A stretch of 64,000 nucleotides of DNA from Pseudomonas sp. A-RE-19. GTDB taxonomy: Bacteria; Pseudomonadota; Gammaproteobacteria; Pseudomonadales; Pseudomonadaceae. The stretch is taken from contig NZ_JAHBDQ010000071.1 in NCBI RefSeq assembly GCF_019956555.1, positions 62,001 to 126,000 on the forward strand. The letters are read 5' to 3'. The position numbers and the translations under genes are program-made. Shown one piece after another: positions 25,088 to 34,646 of the stretch. Each line of letters begins with the position of its first letter. The first letter of the stretch is position 1. The notes under the pieces were generated by a model that was given only the letters and a program-made list of their open reading frames with translations, made no database searches and was not told where the DNA came from.

Positions 25088-25412
25088 GCGCATGAGCCAG
25101 ATCGTTGTCCACAACAGTACGGTGTATCTGGCAGGGCAGGTCGGCGATGACATGAGTGCCGGGATTGAACAGCAGACCCGTGAAACCCTCGCCAATATCG
25201 AGCGTTTGCTGGATCTGGCCGGGACCGACAAGAGCCGTCTGCTGTCGGTGACGATTTACCTGAAAGACATCGACGCACACTTTGAAGGCATGAATTCGGT
25301 GTGGGACCAGTGGCTGCCAAAAGGCGTTGCACCGGCCCGCGCGACGGTCGAATCGAAGCTGTGCGAACCGCAAATCCTGGTCGAGCTGTCGGTTGTCGCC
25401 GCGCTGCCGTAA
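25059..25412 (+). CDS. RidA family enamine/imine deaminase
   Basis: This 117-residue protein of the YjgF/YER057c/UK114 family has VYLAGQVGDDM near the N-terminus and ARATVESKLCEPQILVELSVVA at the C-terminus, the latter containing the conserved arginine region. RidA proteins hydrolyse reactive 2-aminoacrylate/imines, which fits the iminopyruvate made by DadA. Its start lies inside dadA (29-nt overlap) with a CAGGAG ribosome site. A terminator follows before dadX. Confidence 0.9.
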   Translation: MSIQRQLTNERMSQIVVHNSTVYLAGQVGDDMSAGIEQQTRETLANIERLLDLAGTDKSRLLSVTIYLKDIDAHFEGMNSVWDQWLPKGVAPARATVESKLCEPQILVELSVVAALP

Positions 25413-25436
25413 AGCCAAGCCAGAAAGATCCCTCTC

Positions 25437-25481
25437 CCGGCGCTGTTGGCGGTTCACGCTGTCAGCCAGCGCCGGTTTTTT
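25437..25481 (+). terminator. Intrinsic terminator between ridA and dadX
   Basis: CCGGCGCTG (25437-25445) pairs perfectly with CAGCGCCGG (25467-25475) and is followed by TTTTTT. It lies 24 bp after the ridA stop and 30 bp before dadX, so dadX is either attenuated or served by read-through. Confidence 0.8.
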
Positions 25482-25511
25482 ATTCCAATGACCGACTAGA
25501 AGTCTGCCGCC

Positions 25512-26585
25512 ATGCGTCCAGCCCGTGCCCTGATCGACCTTCAAGCCCTGCGTCACAACTACCGGATTGCCCGTGAAGTCACGGGTGCCCGTGCCCTCGC
25601 GGTGATCAAGGCCGATGCCTATGGCCATGGCGCGGTACGCTGCGCCCAGGCGCTGGAAGCCGAGGCGGACGGGTTTGCCGTGGCGTGCATCGAAGAAGCG
25701 TTGGAGCTGCGCGCCGCCGGCATTCGAGCGCCGGTGTTGTTGCTGGAAGGTTTTTTTGAAGCCGAAGAACTGTCGCTGATCGTTGAACATGACTTCTGGT
25801 GCGTGGTGCATTCGCTGTGGCAGCTCGAAGCCATCGAAAAAGCCGCGCTGAGCAAACCGATCACGGTCTGGCTCAAGCTCGACTCGGGCATGCATCGGGT
25901 TGGCCTGCACCCGGCGGATTACCAGGCGGCCTATCAACGGCTGCTGGCCAGCGGCAAAGTGGCGAAGATCGTGCTGATGAGCCACTTCGCTCGCGCCGAT
26001 GAACTGCACTGCCAGACCAGCGCCGAGCAGGTCGCGGTGTTCGAGGCGGCGCGTCAGGGTTTGTCGGCCGAAATCAGTCTGCGTAACTCGCCGGCGGTGC
26101 TCGGTTGGCCACAGATTCCAAGTGATTGGGTGCGCCCGGGCATCATGCTCTACGGTGCGACGCCTTTCGAAGAGGCCAATGCCGTGGCGTCCCGCCTGCA
26201 ACCGGTGATGACCCTGGAATCGAAAGTGATTTGCGTGCGTGAACTGCCGGCCGGCGAGCCGATTGGTTACGGCGCGAAATTCGTCACCCCCAAACCGATG
26301 CGCGTGGGCGTGGTGGCGATGGGTTATGCCGACGGCTATCCACGTCAGGCACCGACCGGCACGCCGGTGCTGGTGGCCGGGCAGCGTAGTCAGTTACTGG
26401 GCCGGGTATCGATGGACATGCTCTGTGTCGACCTGACCGACGTGCCGCAAGCCGGGCTCGGTTCGCCCGTCGAGTTGTGGGGCAAAAATATCCTCGCCAG
26501 TGACGTCGCGACGGCCGCAGACACGATTCCTTACCAGATCTTCTGCAACCTGCGTCGGGTGCCGCTGCTCTATTCCGGGGGCTGA
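25512..26585 (+). CDS. dadX: Catabolic alanine racemase
   Basis: This 357-residue PLP enzyme converts L-alanine to D-alanine, the substrate of DadA. The PLP lysine K33 is in AVIKADAYGHG, the second catalytic residue Y253 in IGYGAKF, and the SMDMLCVDLTD segment near the C-terminus is conserved. It is the Pseudomonas dadX by position after dadA and ridA. An ATG at 25512 gives the family length. Confidence 0.96.
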   Translation: MRPARALIDLQALRHNYRIAREVTGARALAVIKADAYGHGAVRCAQALEAEADGFAVACIEEALELRAAGIRAPVLLLEGFFEAEELSLIVEHDFWCVVHSLWQLEAIEKAALSKPITVWLKLDSGMHRVGLHPADYQAAYQRLLASGKVAKIVLMSHFARADELHCQTSAEQVAVFEAARQGLSAEISLRNSPAVLGWPQIPSDWVRPGIMLYGATPFEEANAVASRLQPVMTLESKVICVRELPAGEPIGYGAKFVTPKPMRVGVVAMGYADGYPRQAPTGTPVLVAGQRSQLLGRVSMDMLCVDLTDVPQAGLGSPVELWGKNILASDVATAADTIPYQIFCNLRRVPLLYSGG

Positions 26586-26713
26586 ACAATAGCGTTCCCG
26601 ACCGAAAGTCGTTTCGCCAAACAGGATTCCGGCCCAAGTGTTGTAAATACTGAACGCTGTCGCCATGATAACGCTCATTATTCCTGCAACCTGAATCCCT
26701 GGAGGCTCCAGCA

Positions 26714-27262
26714 TTGGACGTCGGTGAACGACTGCAATCGATCCGTAAGCTCAAAGGTCTTTCCCAGCGTGAACTCGCCAAACGTGCGGGCGTCACCAAC
26801 AGCACCATTTCGATGATCGAGAAGAACAGCGTCAGCCCCTCGATCAGTTCGCTGAGGAAGGTACTGGGCGGGATTCCCATGTCCATGGTCGAGTTTTTTT
26901 CCGAAGAAATCCTGGAGGAAAAACCGACTCAGATCGTCTACAAAGCCAACGAACTGATCGATATTTCCGATGGTGCAGTGACCATGAAACTCGTCGGCCG
27001 GGCTCACCCGAGCCGGGCTATTGCGTTCCTCAACGAAATCTACCCGCCAGGCGCCGACACCGGTGAGGAGATGCTCACCCATGAGGGCGAAGAAACCGGG
27101 ATTCTGGTGGAAGGTCGGCTGGAACTGGTGGTCGGTCTCGAAACATTTGTGCTCGAAGCCGGCGACAGCTACTACTTTGAAAGTACCAAGCCGCACCGTT
27201 TCCGTAATCCGTTCGATGCTCCGGCGCGACTAATCAGCGCAGCCACTCCAGCGAATTTCTAA
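26714..27262 (+). CDS. pauR: XRE-cupin regulator PauR (PuuR-like)
   Basis: This 182-residue regulator has an N-terminal XRE helix-turn-helix (residues 4-60: RLQSIRKLKGLSQRELAKRA, then TNSTISMIE) and a C-terminal cupin domain (about 105-175: GEETGILVEGRLELVVG, DSYYFESTKPHRFRN). PuuR/PauR represses polyamine catabolism genes and responds to putrescine or its derivatives. Translation starts at a TTG (26714) with a GGAGG ribosome site 8 bp upstream. It is flanked by dadX and cycB as in P. aeruginosa. Confidence 0.9.
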   Translation: MDVGERLQSIRKLKGLSQRELAKRAGVTNSTISMIEKNSVSPSISSLRKVLGGIPMSMVEFFSEEILEEKPTQIVYKANELIDISDGAVTMKLVGRAHPSRAIAFLNEIYPPGADTGEEMLTHEGEETGILVEGRLELVVGLETFVLEAGDSYYFESTKPHRFRNPFDAPARLISAATPANF

Positions 27263-27432
27263 GAGAAGAGGCGTCCTGCCCGGATTGCGGAGACGCCCAT
27301 GCTGTATTTCCGTCCCACGATAAGACCCCTTCGACTTTGGGGTTGTTTCAGTGTGGCGGGCTTACCGCTATACTTGCGCCCGCCTGCGAACCGTGGCCGT
27401 GGGCGTGACTAGCCACCATTGAGGGTGTACGC

Positions 27433-27861
27433 GTGAACCTAATTATGAAAATGCTGGCCGCACCAGCAACCGTATTGGCCCTTTGGGCAGTCAGCGCACA
27501 AGCAGCGACCAACGACGATATTGCTAAACGTCTTGAACCCGTCGGCCAGGTTTGTGTGCAGGGTAAAGAGTGCAAGGGGATGGAAGTCGCTGCTTCGGTT
27601 GGTGGCGGTGCAGCAAAAACTCCCGACGAAATCATTGCCAAACACTGCAATGCTTGTCATGGCACCGGCCTGTTGGGCGCACCCAAAATCGGTGATGCCG
27701 CAGACTGGAAAAAACGCGCCGATAAAGAAGGCGGCACCGCTGCTGGCTTGGCGAAGGTAGCATTGAGCGGGCTCAATGCGATGCCGCCAAAAGGCACCTG
27801 CAGTGACTGCGAACTGAAAGACCTTGAAGGCGCCATCCAGAAGATGTCTGGCCTGAAATAA
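27433..27861 (+). CDS. cycB: Cytochrome c5
   Basis: This 142-residue periplasmic cytochrome has a signal peptide (ending SAQA), a heme-binding CNACH (C72, C75, H76) and a distal methionine in AMPPKG; a second cysteine pair TCSDC near 121-124 is typical of cytochrome c5. It would carry electrons to terminal oxidases. Translation probably begins at a GTG (27433) with GAGGG 8 bp upstream; an ATG four codons later is an alternative. TATACT (27369-27374) is a likely -10. Confidence 0.93.
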   Translation: MNLIMKMLAAPATVLALWAVSAQAATNDDIAKRLEPVGQVCVQGKECKGMEVAASVGGGAAKTPDEIIAKHCNACHGTGLLGAPKIGDAADWKKRADKEGGTAAGLAKVALSGLNAMPPKGTCSDCELKDLEGAIQKMSGLK

Positions 27862-27875
27862 GCATGCCTTCAACG

Positions 27876-27902
27876 AAAAGCCGCTTTCGAGCGGCTTTTT
27901 TG
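27876..27902 (+). terminator. Intrinsic terminator after cycB
   Basis: AAAAGCCGCT pairs with AGCGGCTTTT around a TTCG tetraloop and runs into a T-tract, 14 bp after the cycB stop. Confidence 0.93.
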
Positions 27903-27994
27903 TACCCGCGATTTGCTCTGCGACACTGTTCATTGCCGCAAATCCCCGGCAAGCTCGATCCAACCCCAATTCATGGAATGGGCGGGAGGAGCAG

Positions 27995-29917
27995 ATGGTG
28001 CAGTTGTGTTCTATCGAGCAGGCGGTCGATGACGTATTGGCACGATTGCCGGCGCATATCCACATGGGCCTGCCGCTGGGGCTGGGCAAACCCAACCATT
28101 TCGTCAACGCGCTGTATCGACGCGTCGCGCAACTCCCCGAGCGGCAACTGACGGTCTATACCGCCCTGTGCCTCGGCCGCCCGCCATTGGGCGATGGTTT
28201 GCAAAAACGCTTCCTCGAACCCTTCATCGAGCGGGTGTTCGGCGATTATCCGGAGCTGGATTTCCTCGCCGACCTGCATCGCGACAGCCTGCCGGGCAAC
28301 ATCCACATTCATCAATTTTTCATGCAGCCAGGCAGCCTGCTTAACAGCGCACCGGCCCAGCAGGATTACATCAGCAGCAATTACAGCCACGCCGCGCGCG
28401 ACATCAATGCCGCCGGCCTGAACCTGGTGGCGCAACTGGTGGCCAGCCATGCCGAGCACCCTGATCGCCTGAGTCTGAGCTGCAACCCGGACATCACCCT
28501 CGACCTGTTTCCGATGATCGCCAAACGCCGGGCGGCGGGGGAAACGATCCTGCTGGTGGGGCAGGTGCACAACGATTTGCCGTACATGCCCGGCGATGCG
28601 GAAATCGGCATCGACAGCTTCGACCTGCTGATCGACGAGAAGGACAGCACCACGCTGTTCTCCACGCCGAACATGCCGGTGGGTTTCCAGGATCATTTCA
28701 TCGGGCTGCACGCCAGCACGCTGGTGCGCGATGGCGGCACCTTGCAGATCGGCATCGGCGCCATGGGCGATGCCCTGACGGCGGCGTTGCTGGCGCGGCA
28801 AGCTGACAGTGACGGTTACAAGGCCGTGCTGGCGGATCTGAATCTCAGCCAGTGGGCGCAACTGATTGAGCGCGAAGGCGGCATCGAACCGTTCGCCAAG
28901 GGCCTTTACGGTTGCAGCGAAATGTTCGTCAACGGTTTGCTGGTGTTGGCGGATGCCGGGATCGTGCGGCGCAAGGTTTACCCGGACGCGCCGACCCAGC
29001 AGCAGGCGAATGACGGGACACTGGACGAGGCCGCACAGACTGACGGCATCTCGGTGCATGGCGGTTTTTTTCTCGGGCCGCGCAGTTTTTACCAGCGCCT
29101 GCGCGAGCTACCGCACAACAAGCTGCTTGAATTCAACATGACCCGCATCAGCTACATCAACGAGCTCTACGGTCAGGAAGAACTCAAACGCTTGCAGCGC
29201 CTCGATGCACGCTTCATCAATACCGTCTTCACCATGACCTTGATGGGCGCCGGGGTGGCCGATCAGTTAGAGGATGGACGGGTGCTCAGCGGTGTCGGCG
29301 GGCAGTACAACTTCGTGGCCCAGGGGCATGCTCTGGAGGGTGCGCGTTCGATCCTGCTGCTACGCAGTTGGCGCGAGTCGGGCGGTGAGGTCAGTTCGAA
29401 TATCGTCTGGGAATACGGCCACTGCACGATCCCGCGGCACCTGCGAGACATCGTTGTCACCGAGTACGGCATCGCCGATTTGCGGGGCAAGACCGACGCG
29501 GCAGTGATCGAGGCATTGCTCAATATCAGCGACTCACGTTTCCAGCCGGGGCTGATCGAGCAGGCGCAGAGCGTTGGCAAATTGCCGAAGCATTTTCGCC
29601 TCGATCCGCGTTTCGCCGACAACAGCCCACAGCGTTTGCGGGCCATCCAGGCACGGCATTCGAATTTGTTTCCGGAGTATCCACTGGGCTGCGATTTCAC
29701 CGCTGAGGAGCGGGACTTATTGCGGGCGCTGAACTGGCTGAAGAGCAAGTTCAAGCTCACGGAGATTCTGGAGCTGGGCAAGGCTGCGCTGGATGCACCA
29801 GAGCCTTCGGAATTTCCCATGCACCTGGAGCGGATGCAGCTGACCCACCCCGAAGGATTGAAAGAGGACTTGTTTCAGCGGCTACTGCTCACTGGCCTGA
29901 AGGCCACCGCGCGGTAA
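27995..29917 (+). CDS. Acetyl-CoA hydrolase/transferase family protein
   Basis: This 640-residue protein matches the acetyl-CoA hydrolase/4-hydroxybutyrate CoA-transferase family: the N-terminal half has MGLPLGLGKPNHFVNALY and YTALCLGRPPLG, and the C-terminal half DGRVLSGVGGQYNFVAQGHAL and EYGIADLRGKTD. It is longer than the usual 430-500 residues and has a large insertion between the halves. It probably moves CoA between organic acids; the substrate is not known. A GGAGGA ribosome site precedes the ATG at 27995. It is transcribed alone. Confidence 0.82.
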   Translation: MVQLCSIEQAVDDVLARLPAHIHMGLPLGLGKPNHFVNALYRRVAQLPERQLTVYTALCLGRPPLGDGLQKRFLEPFIERVFGDYPELDFLADLHRDSLPGNIHIHQFFMQPGSLLNSAPAQQDYISSNYSHAARDINAAGLNLVAQLVASHAEHPDRLSLSCNPDITLDLFPMIAKRRAAGETILLVGQVHNDLPYMPGDAEIGIDSFDLLIDEKDSTTLFSTPNMPVGFQDHFIGLHASTLVRDGGTLQIGIGAMGDALTAALLARQADSDGYKAVLADLNLSQWAQLIEREGGIEPFAKGLYGCSEMFVNGLLVLADAGIVRRKVYPDAPTQQQANDGTLDEAAQTDGISVHGGFFLGPRSFYQRLRELPHNKLLEFNMTRISYINELYGQEELKRLQRLDARFINTVFTMTLMGAGVADQLEDGRVLSGVGGQYNFVAQGHALEGARSILLLRSWRESGGEVSSNIVWEYGHCTIPRHLRDIVVTEYGIADLRGKTDAAVIEALLNISDSRFQPGLIEQAQSVGKLPKHFRLDPRFADNSPQRLRAIQARHSNLFPEYPLGCDFTAEERDLLRALNWLKSKFKLTEILELGKAALDAPEPSEFPMHLERMQLTHPEGLKEDLFQRLLLTGLKATAR

Positions 29918-29935
29918 CAGCCAACCGAAATCAAC

Positions 29936-30025
29936 TGTGGGAGCGAGCCTGCTCGCGATGGCGGTGTAACAGCCAACAATGAAGTTGAATGTTATGGCCT
30001 CATCGCGAGCAGGCTCGCTCCCACA
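29936..30025. repeat. REPIN, family B
   Basis: Inverted GTGGGAGCGAGCCTGCTCGC copies about 45 bp apart lie between the convergent CoA-transferase-like gene and xpt. Confidence 0.9.
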
Positions 30026-30044
30026 GGGAATGTGCGGTGTAGCT

Positions 30045-30617
30045 TTAGTCGATAAAGGTCACGACACCGCCAGCCAGCGACTGAACGCGAGCCAACGATT
30101 CCACGCGATAACCCTGGGCATCCAGTTCCGCACGGCCACCCTGAAACGACTTCTCGATCACGATGCCCAAACCTGCAACGGTCGCGCCGGCCTGTTTGAT
30201 GATCGAAATCAGCGCTTGCGACGCCTTACCGTTGGCCAAAAAGTCGTCGATGATCAGTACGCGGTCGCTGCTGGTCAGGTGACGCGGGGAGATCGCCACG
30301 GTGCTTTCGGTTTGCTTGGTGAACGAGTACACGGTCGCCGACAGCAGGTTTTCAGTCAGGGTCAAAGACTGATGCTTGCGGGCGAAAATCACCGGCACGC
30401 CGAGGTTCAGGCCGGTCATGATCGCCGGGGCAATGCCCGAGGCTTCGATCGTGACAATCTTGGTGATGCCTGAATCCTTGAACAGCGTGGCGAATTCGTC
30501 GCCGATCAGCTTCATCAGGGCCGGGTCGATCTGGTGGTTCAGAAAGGCGTCGACTTTCAGAACCTGGTCGGAAAGCACGATGCCTTCTTCGCGAATTTTC
30601 TTGTGCAGTGCTTCCAT
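30045..30617 (-). CDS. xpt: Xanthine phosphoribosyltransferase
   Basis: This 190-residue purine salvage enzyme has the PRPP loop VLIIDDFLANGKA at 120-132 and the N-terminal MEALHKKIREEG and VDAFLNHQIDPALM typical of Xpt. It makes XMP from xanthine and PRPP in the cytosol. It lies 85 bp downstream of rep on the same strand. Confidence 0.96.
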   Translation of the reverse strand: MEALHKKIREEGIVLSDQVLKVDAFLNHQIDPALMKLIGDEFATLFKDSGITKIVTIEASGIAPAIMTGLNLGVPVIFARKHQSLTLTENLLSATVYSFTKQTESTVAISPRHLTSSDRVLIIDDFLANGKASQALISIIKQAGATVAGLGIVIEKSFQGGRAELDAQGYRVESLARVQSLAGGVVTFID

Positions 30618-30702
30618 GAAGCTTTCCTCTACTGGCGCTATGTGCGCCTAAGCTCGTGAATACTTTCGGTTGAAAAAGCAGCCGGTTAAAAAATAGGCAA
30701 TT

Positions 30703-32712
30703 CTAGCGCTTTAACATCGCGCGTATATCCGCCAATGCGGAGTTGCCGCGAACGGCTTTGACTTCGGTCGGGGTGTCGTCATTGCCTTCCCAGGCCAGAT
30801 CGTCCGGCGGCAGTTCATCGAGGAAACGGCTGGGCGCGCAGTCGATGATCTCACCATATTGCTTGCGCTTGGCGGCGAAGGTGAAGGCTAAAGTCTGACG
30901 CGCCCGGGTAATCCCGACGTAGGCCAGGCGACGCTCCTCTTCGATGGTGTCGGCTTCGATGCTGGAGCGGTGCGGGAGGATTTCCTCCTCCATGCCCATG
31001 ATGAACACGTAGGGAAATTCCAGACCCTTGGAGGCGTGCAAGGTCATCATCTGCACGCCTTCGGCGCCGTCTTCCTCTTCCTGCTGACGCTCCAGCATGT
31101 CGCGCAGCACGAGTTTGCCGATGGCGTCTTCGACGGTCATCTCGCCTTCTTCGTCTTTCTCCAGCGTGTTCTTCAGCGCTTCGATCAGGAACCAGACGTT
31201 ACCCATGCGGTAATCGGCGGCCTTGTCGCTGGAGCTGTTAGTGCGCAGCCAGTTCTCGTAGTCGATGTCCATGACCATGCTACGCAAGGCCGAGATCGGG
31301 TCTTCGCCGGCGCACTGCTCGCGGACCTTGTCCATGAAACGCTTGAAGCGCGACAGGCGATCGGTGAAGCGCGTGTCCAGATGCTCGCCCAGGCCGATTT
31401 CGTCGGTGGCGGCGTACATCGAGATTTTTCGCTCGGTGGCGTAGTTGCCCAGCTTCTCCAGCGTGGTCGAACCGATCTCCCTGCGTGGGACGTTGATCAC
31501 CCGCAGGAAGGCGTTGTCGTCGTCCGGGTTCACGATCAGGCGGAAGTAGGCCATCAGGTCTTTCACTTCCTGACGTCCGAAAAAGCTGTTGCCGCCGGAC
31601 AGACGATACGGAACCTGATGATGCTGCAGCTTCAGCTCGATGAGCTTGGCCTGGTAGTTGCCGCGATAGAGGATCGCGAAATCGCTGTAGGGGCGGTCGG
31701 TGCGCAAGTGCAGGCTGAGAATTTCCACCGCCACGCGCTCGGCTTCGGCGTCTTCGTTGCGGCAACGGATCACGCGGATTTCGTCGCCGTGACCCATTTC
31801 GCTCCACAGCTGCTTTTCGAATTCGTGCGGGTTGTTGGAAATCAGCACGTTGGCGCAGCGCAGGATGCGGCTGGTGGAGCGGTAGTTTTGCTCGAGCATC
31901 ACCACTTTCAGGGACGGGTAATCGTCCTTGAGCAGCATCAGGTTTTCCGGACGGGCGCCACGCCAGGCGTAGATCGATTGGTCATCGTCGCCCACCACGG
32001 TGAACTGGTTGCGTTTGCCGATCAGCAGTTTCACCAGCAAATACTGGCTGGCGTTGGTGTCCTGGTATTCGTCCACCAGCAAGTAGCGGACCTTGTTCTG
32101 CCATTTTTCCAGGATGTCGTCGTGTTCCTGGAACAGTTTTACCGGCAGCAGGATCAGGTCGTCGAAGTCCACCGCGTTGAACGCCTTGAGCGTGCGCTGG
32201 TAGTGGGTGTAGACGATGGCGGCGGTCTGCTCCTTGGGATTGCGGGCGTTTTCCAGGGCTTCGGGCGGCAGGATCAGGTCATTTTTCCACGAGCCGATCA
32301 TGTTCTTGATCTCGTCGACGCCGTCGTCGCCCGAGTATTCCTTCTGCATGATGTCGGTCATCAGGGCTTTGACGTCGGTCTCGTCGAAGATCGAGAAGCC
32401 CGGTTTGTAGCCCAGCCGCACGTGTTCCTTGCGGATGATGTTCAGGCCCAGGTTGTGGAAGGTGCAAACCGTCAGGCCGCGACCTTCACCGCCCTTGAGC
32501 AGGGTGCCGACCCGTTCTTTCATCTCCCGCGCGGCCTTGTTGGTAAAGGTCATGGCGACGATGTACTGGGCGCGGATGCCGCAGCTCTGGATCAGGTGCG
32601 CAATTTTGCGGGTGATCACGCTGGTCTTGCCGGAGCCTGCGCCGGCGAGCACCAAAAGAGGGCCGCCGACGTAGCTCACGGCTTCTTGCTGCCGGGGATT
32701 GAGTCGGGACAT
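30703..32712 (-). CDS. rep: ATP-dependent DNA helicase Rep
   Basis: This 669-residue superfamily 1A 3'-5' helicase aids replication fork movement. Walker A is AGAGSGKT at residues 24-31, the Walker B region is LLVDEYQDTN, then GDDDQSIYAWRGA and the C-terminal motif HASKGLEFPYVF and VGITRA. The length and C-terminus mark it as Rep rather than UvrD. It is divergent from the c-di-GMP gene and upstream of xpt. Confidence 0.97.
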   Translation of the reverse strand: MSRLNPRQQEAVSYVGGPLLVLAGAGSGKTSVITRKIAHLIQSCGIRAQYIVAMTFTNKAAREMKERVGTLLKGGEGRGLTVCTFHNLGLNIIRKEHVRLGYKPGFSIFDETDVKALMTDIMQKEYSGDDGVDEIKNMIGSWKNDLILPPEALENARNPKEQTAAIVYTHYQRTLKAFNAVDFDDLILLPVKLFQEHDDILEKWQNKVRYLLVDEYQDTNASQYLLVKLLIGKRNQFTVVGDDDQSIYAWRGARPENLMLLKDDYPSLKVVMLEQNYRSTSRILRCANVLISNNPHEFEKQLWSEMGHGDEIRVIRCRNEDAEAERVAVEILSLHLRTDRPYSDFAILYRGNYQAKLIELKLQHHQVPYRLSGGNSFFGRQEVKDLMAYFRLIVNPDDDNAFLRVINVPRREIGSTTLEKLGNYATERKISMYAATDEIGLGEHLDTRFTDRLSRFKRFMDKVREQCAGEDPISALRSMVMDIDYENWLRTNSSSDKAADYRMGNVWFLIEALKNTLEKDEEGEMTVEDAIGKLVLRDMLERQQEEEDGAEGVQMMTLHASKGLEFPYVFIMGMEEEILPHRSSIEADTIEEERRLAYVGITRARQTLAFTFAAKRKQYGEIIDCAPSRFLDELPPDDLAWEGNDDTPTEVKAVRGNSALADIRAMLKR

Positions 32713-32975
32713 ACGAAATCAGGGAGTCGTTAGCGAAATGGGCCGGCATTTTAACAGGCTCAGCGAATTGTGCTGCTCTCTCCGACTTGTGACGTAACAC
32801 GCTATCTCTATTTGCCGGTTTTGATACTTTCACGCAGGATGTGTGGTGAATTTGCGTCTAACGTTCGTATTCAAGATACAAAAGCCGTGTTTGATAACCG
32901 GTGTCATTTGGTCATTGGTTATCTGCGCGGCATAATGCCCGCCGCCTACATCATTGCAGAGTCTAGGGAGCTAGC

Positions 32976-34646
32976 TTGTCTACGCCTGTCGAACCCTTGC
33001 GTTTGCTGCTACTGGCCGAAGAGCCAGTGTGGGCGGCGTTGTTGCGCGAGTGTCTGGCTCCGATGGGGAGCACGGCTGTGCTGATCAGCGCGCCGAGCTG
33101 GGAGTCGGTCAGCAGTCTGTTCGATGACAACCGCAGTGCGGTGTTGTTGACGATCCCGGCCCTTCAGCCAATGCCGGGCCGTTGCAGCCTGCCGACGGTG
33201 TTGCTGCTCGAGAACGAACCGCTGGCGCCACCCGATGGTGTGAGCGACTGGCTGGTACGCGATCTGCTGGATCCCGGCATGTTGCGCCGCTGCCTGCGCC
33301 ACGTGCGTGAGCGCGGCGTGCTGGAAAACACCTTGCAGCGCCTGGCCGAGCAGGACCCGTTGACCGGTATTGCCAACCGCCAGGGCTTCCAGACCTTGTT
33401 GGCGGCGCGCCTGGCCGAAAACGAAGGCCGCGGCCTGGCCCTCGGTCACCTCGACCTCGACAACTTCCGACACGCCAATGACGCCCTCGGCCATCAGGCT
33501 GGTGACCGGTTGATTCTGCAGGTGGTCTCGCGGCTGAAAAGCCAGCTGGAGGCCGGCGATCAACTGGCGCGGCTGGGCAGCGATGAATTCGCCCTGCTGA
33601 TCGACACCCGCCGCGCCCCTCAGCGCGCCGAGTGGATGGCTGAACGCATTACCGAAGCCCTGTCCGAACCCTATTGGGTCGACGGCGAAAGCCTGTTGAT
33701 CGGTTCCAGCCTCGGCATCGCCCACGCACGAGCGCAGGCCGGCGCCGACCCGTTGATGTGGCACGCGCACATCGCCATGCAGCAGGCCAAGAGCACTCAG
33801 GGCTGCACCTTTCACATCTTCAACGAACGGATCAATCGCAATGCCCGCAGCATCGCCGACCTCGAAAGCGAGCTGCGCCGGGCCTTGCGTCGCGATGAGC
33901 TGGAGCTGCATTACCAGCCACGGCTGAACCTTGAGGACGGCCAGATCGTCGGCCTCGAAGCCTTGGTGCGCTGGCGTCATGGCGAACGCGGCTTGTTGCC
34001 CCCCAGCGAATTCGTGCCGCTGGCCGAGCAAAGCGGCTTGATCGTGCCGCTGGGTTACTGGGTGATTTCCCGGGCCTTGCGGGACATGCAGGCGTTGCGC
34101 GAACGAGGTCTGCCGGCGCTGCACATGGCGATCAACCTGTCATTCCGGCAGTTTCAGGACAGCCAATTACTGTCGACCCTGAGCCGGCTGATTGCCGAGC
34201 GCGGTGTCGAGGCGCAATGGCTGGAATTCGAACTGACCGAAACCGCGGTGATGCGTCGCAGCGATCTGGTCAAGCAAACCATGGACGCCCTCGGGCGCCT
34301 CGGCGTGCGCTTCTCGCTGGATGATTTCGGCACCGGGTTCTCTTCGTTCGTGCACCTCAACAGCCTGCCGATTGCCTTGCTGAAGGTCGACAAGAGCTTT
34401 GTCGGCGGCATGGAAGAACGGGAAGAGAATCGCAAGCTGGTGCACGCCATGATCAACCTGGCGCACAACCTCAAACTCGAAGTGGTCGCCGAAGGCGTGG
34501 AAACGCAGGCACAGCTGGATTTGTTGCGCGGGTTTGGTTGCGATCAGGTGCAGGGGTATCTGATCAGCAAGCCGTTGCCGTTGGCGGAGTTGGTTGAGTA
34601 TTTGACCTTTGGTTCCAGTCAGATGGCTGTGGTTGAAGCCATTTAA
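32976..34646 (+). CDS. proE: c-di-GMP phosphodiesterase with degenerate GGDEF and intact EAL domain
   Basis: This 556-residue protein has an N-terminal receiver-like domain (1-120) lacking clear phosphorylation residues, a GGDEF domain (about 125-280) whose signature reads GSDEF, and an EAL domain (about 290-540) with EALVRW, FELTE, DDFGTG, LKVDKSFV and EGVET all present, so phosphodiesterase activity is expected while cyclase activity is doubtful. The PAO1 gene at this position is, as I recall, ProE (PA5295). It starts with TTG at 32976 after a GGGAG ribosome site. Confidence 0.87.
   Translation: MSTPVEPLRLLLLAEEPVWAALLRECLAPMGSTAVLISAPSWESVSSLFDDNRSAVLLTIPALQPMPGRCSLPTVLLLENEPLAPPDGVSDWLVRDLLDPGMLRRCLRHVRERGVLENTLQRLAEQDPLTGIANRQGFQTLLAARLAENEGRGLALGHLDLDNFRHANDALGHQAGDRLILQVVSRLKSQLEAGDQLARLGSDEFALLIDTRRAPQRAEWMAERITEALSEPYWVDGESLLIGSSLGIAHARAQAGADPLMWHAHIAMQQAKSTQGCTFHIFNERINRNARSIADLESELRRALRRDELELHYQPRLNLEDGQIVGLEALVRWRHGERGLLPPSEFVPLAEQSGLIVPLGYWVISRALRDMQALRERGLPALHMAINLSFRQFQDSQLLSTLSRLIAERGVEAQWLEFELTETAVMRRSDLVKQTMDALGRLGVRFSLDDFGTGFSSFVHLNSLPIALLKVDKSFVGGMEEREENRKLVHAMINLAHNLKLEVVAEGVETQAQLDLLRGFGCDQVQGYLISKPLPLAELVEYLTFGSSQMAVVEAI

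Noticed and set aside
30970..32733. 587-codon frame antisense to rep
   Set aside because: Composition follows the codon bias of Rep on the other strand and no known domain is visible.
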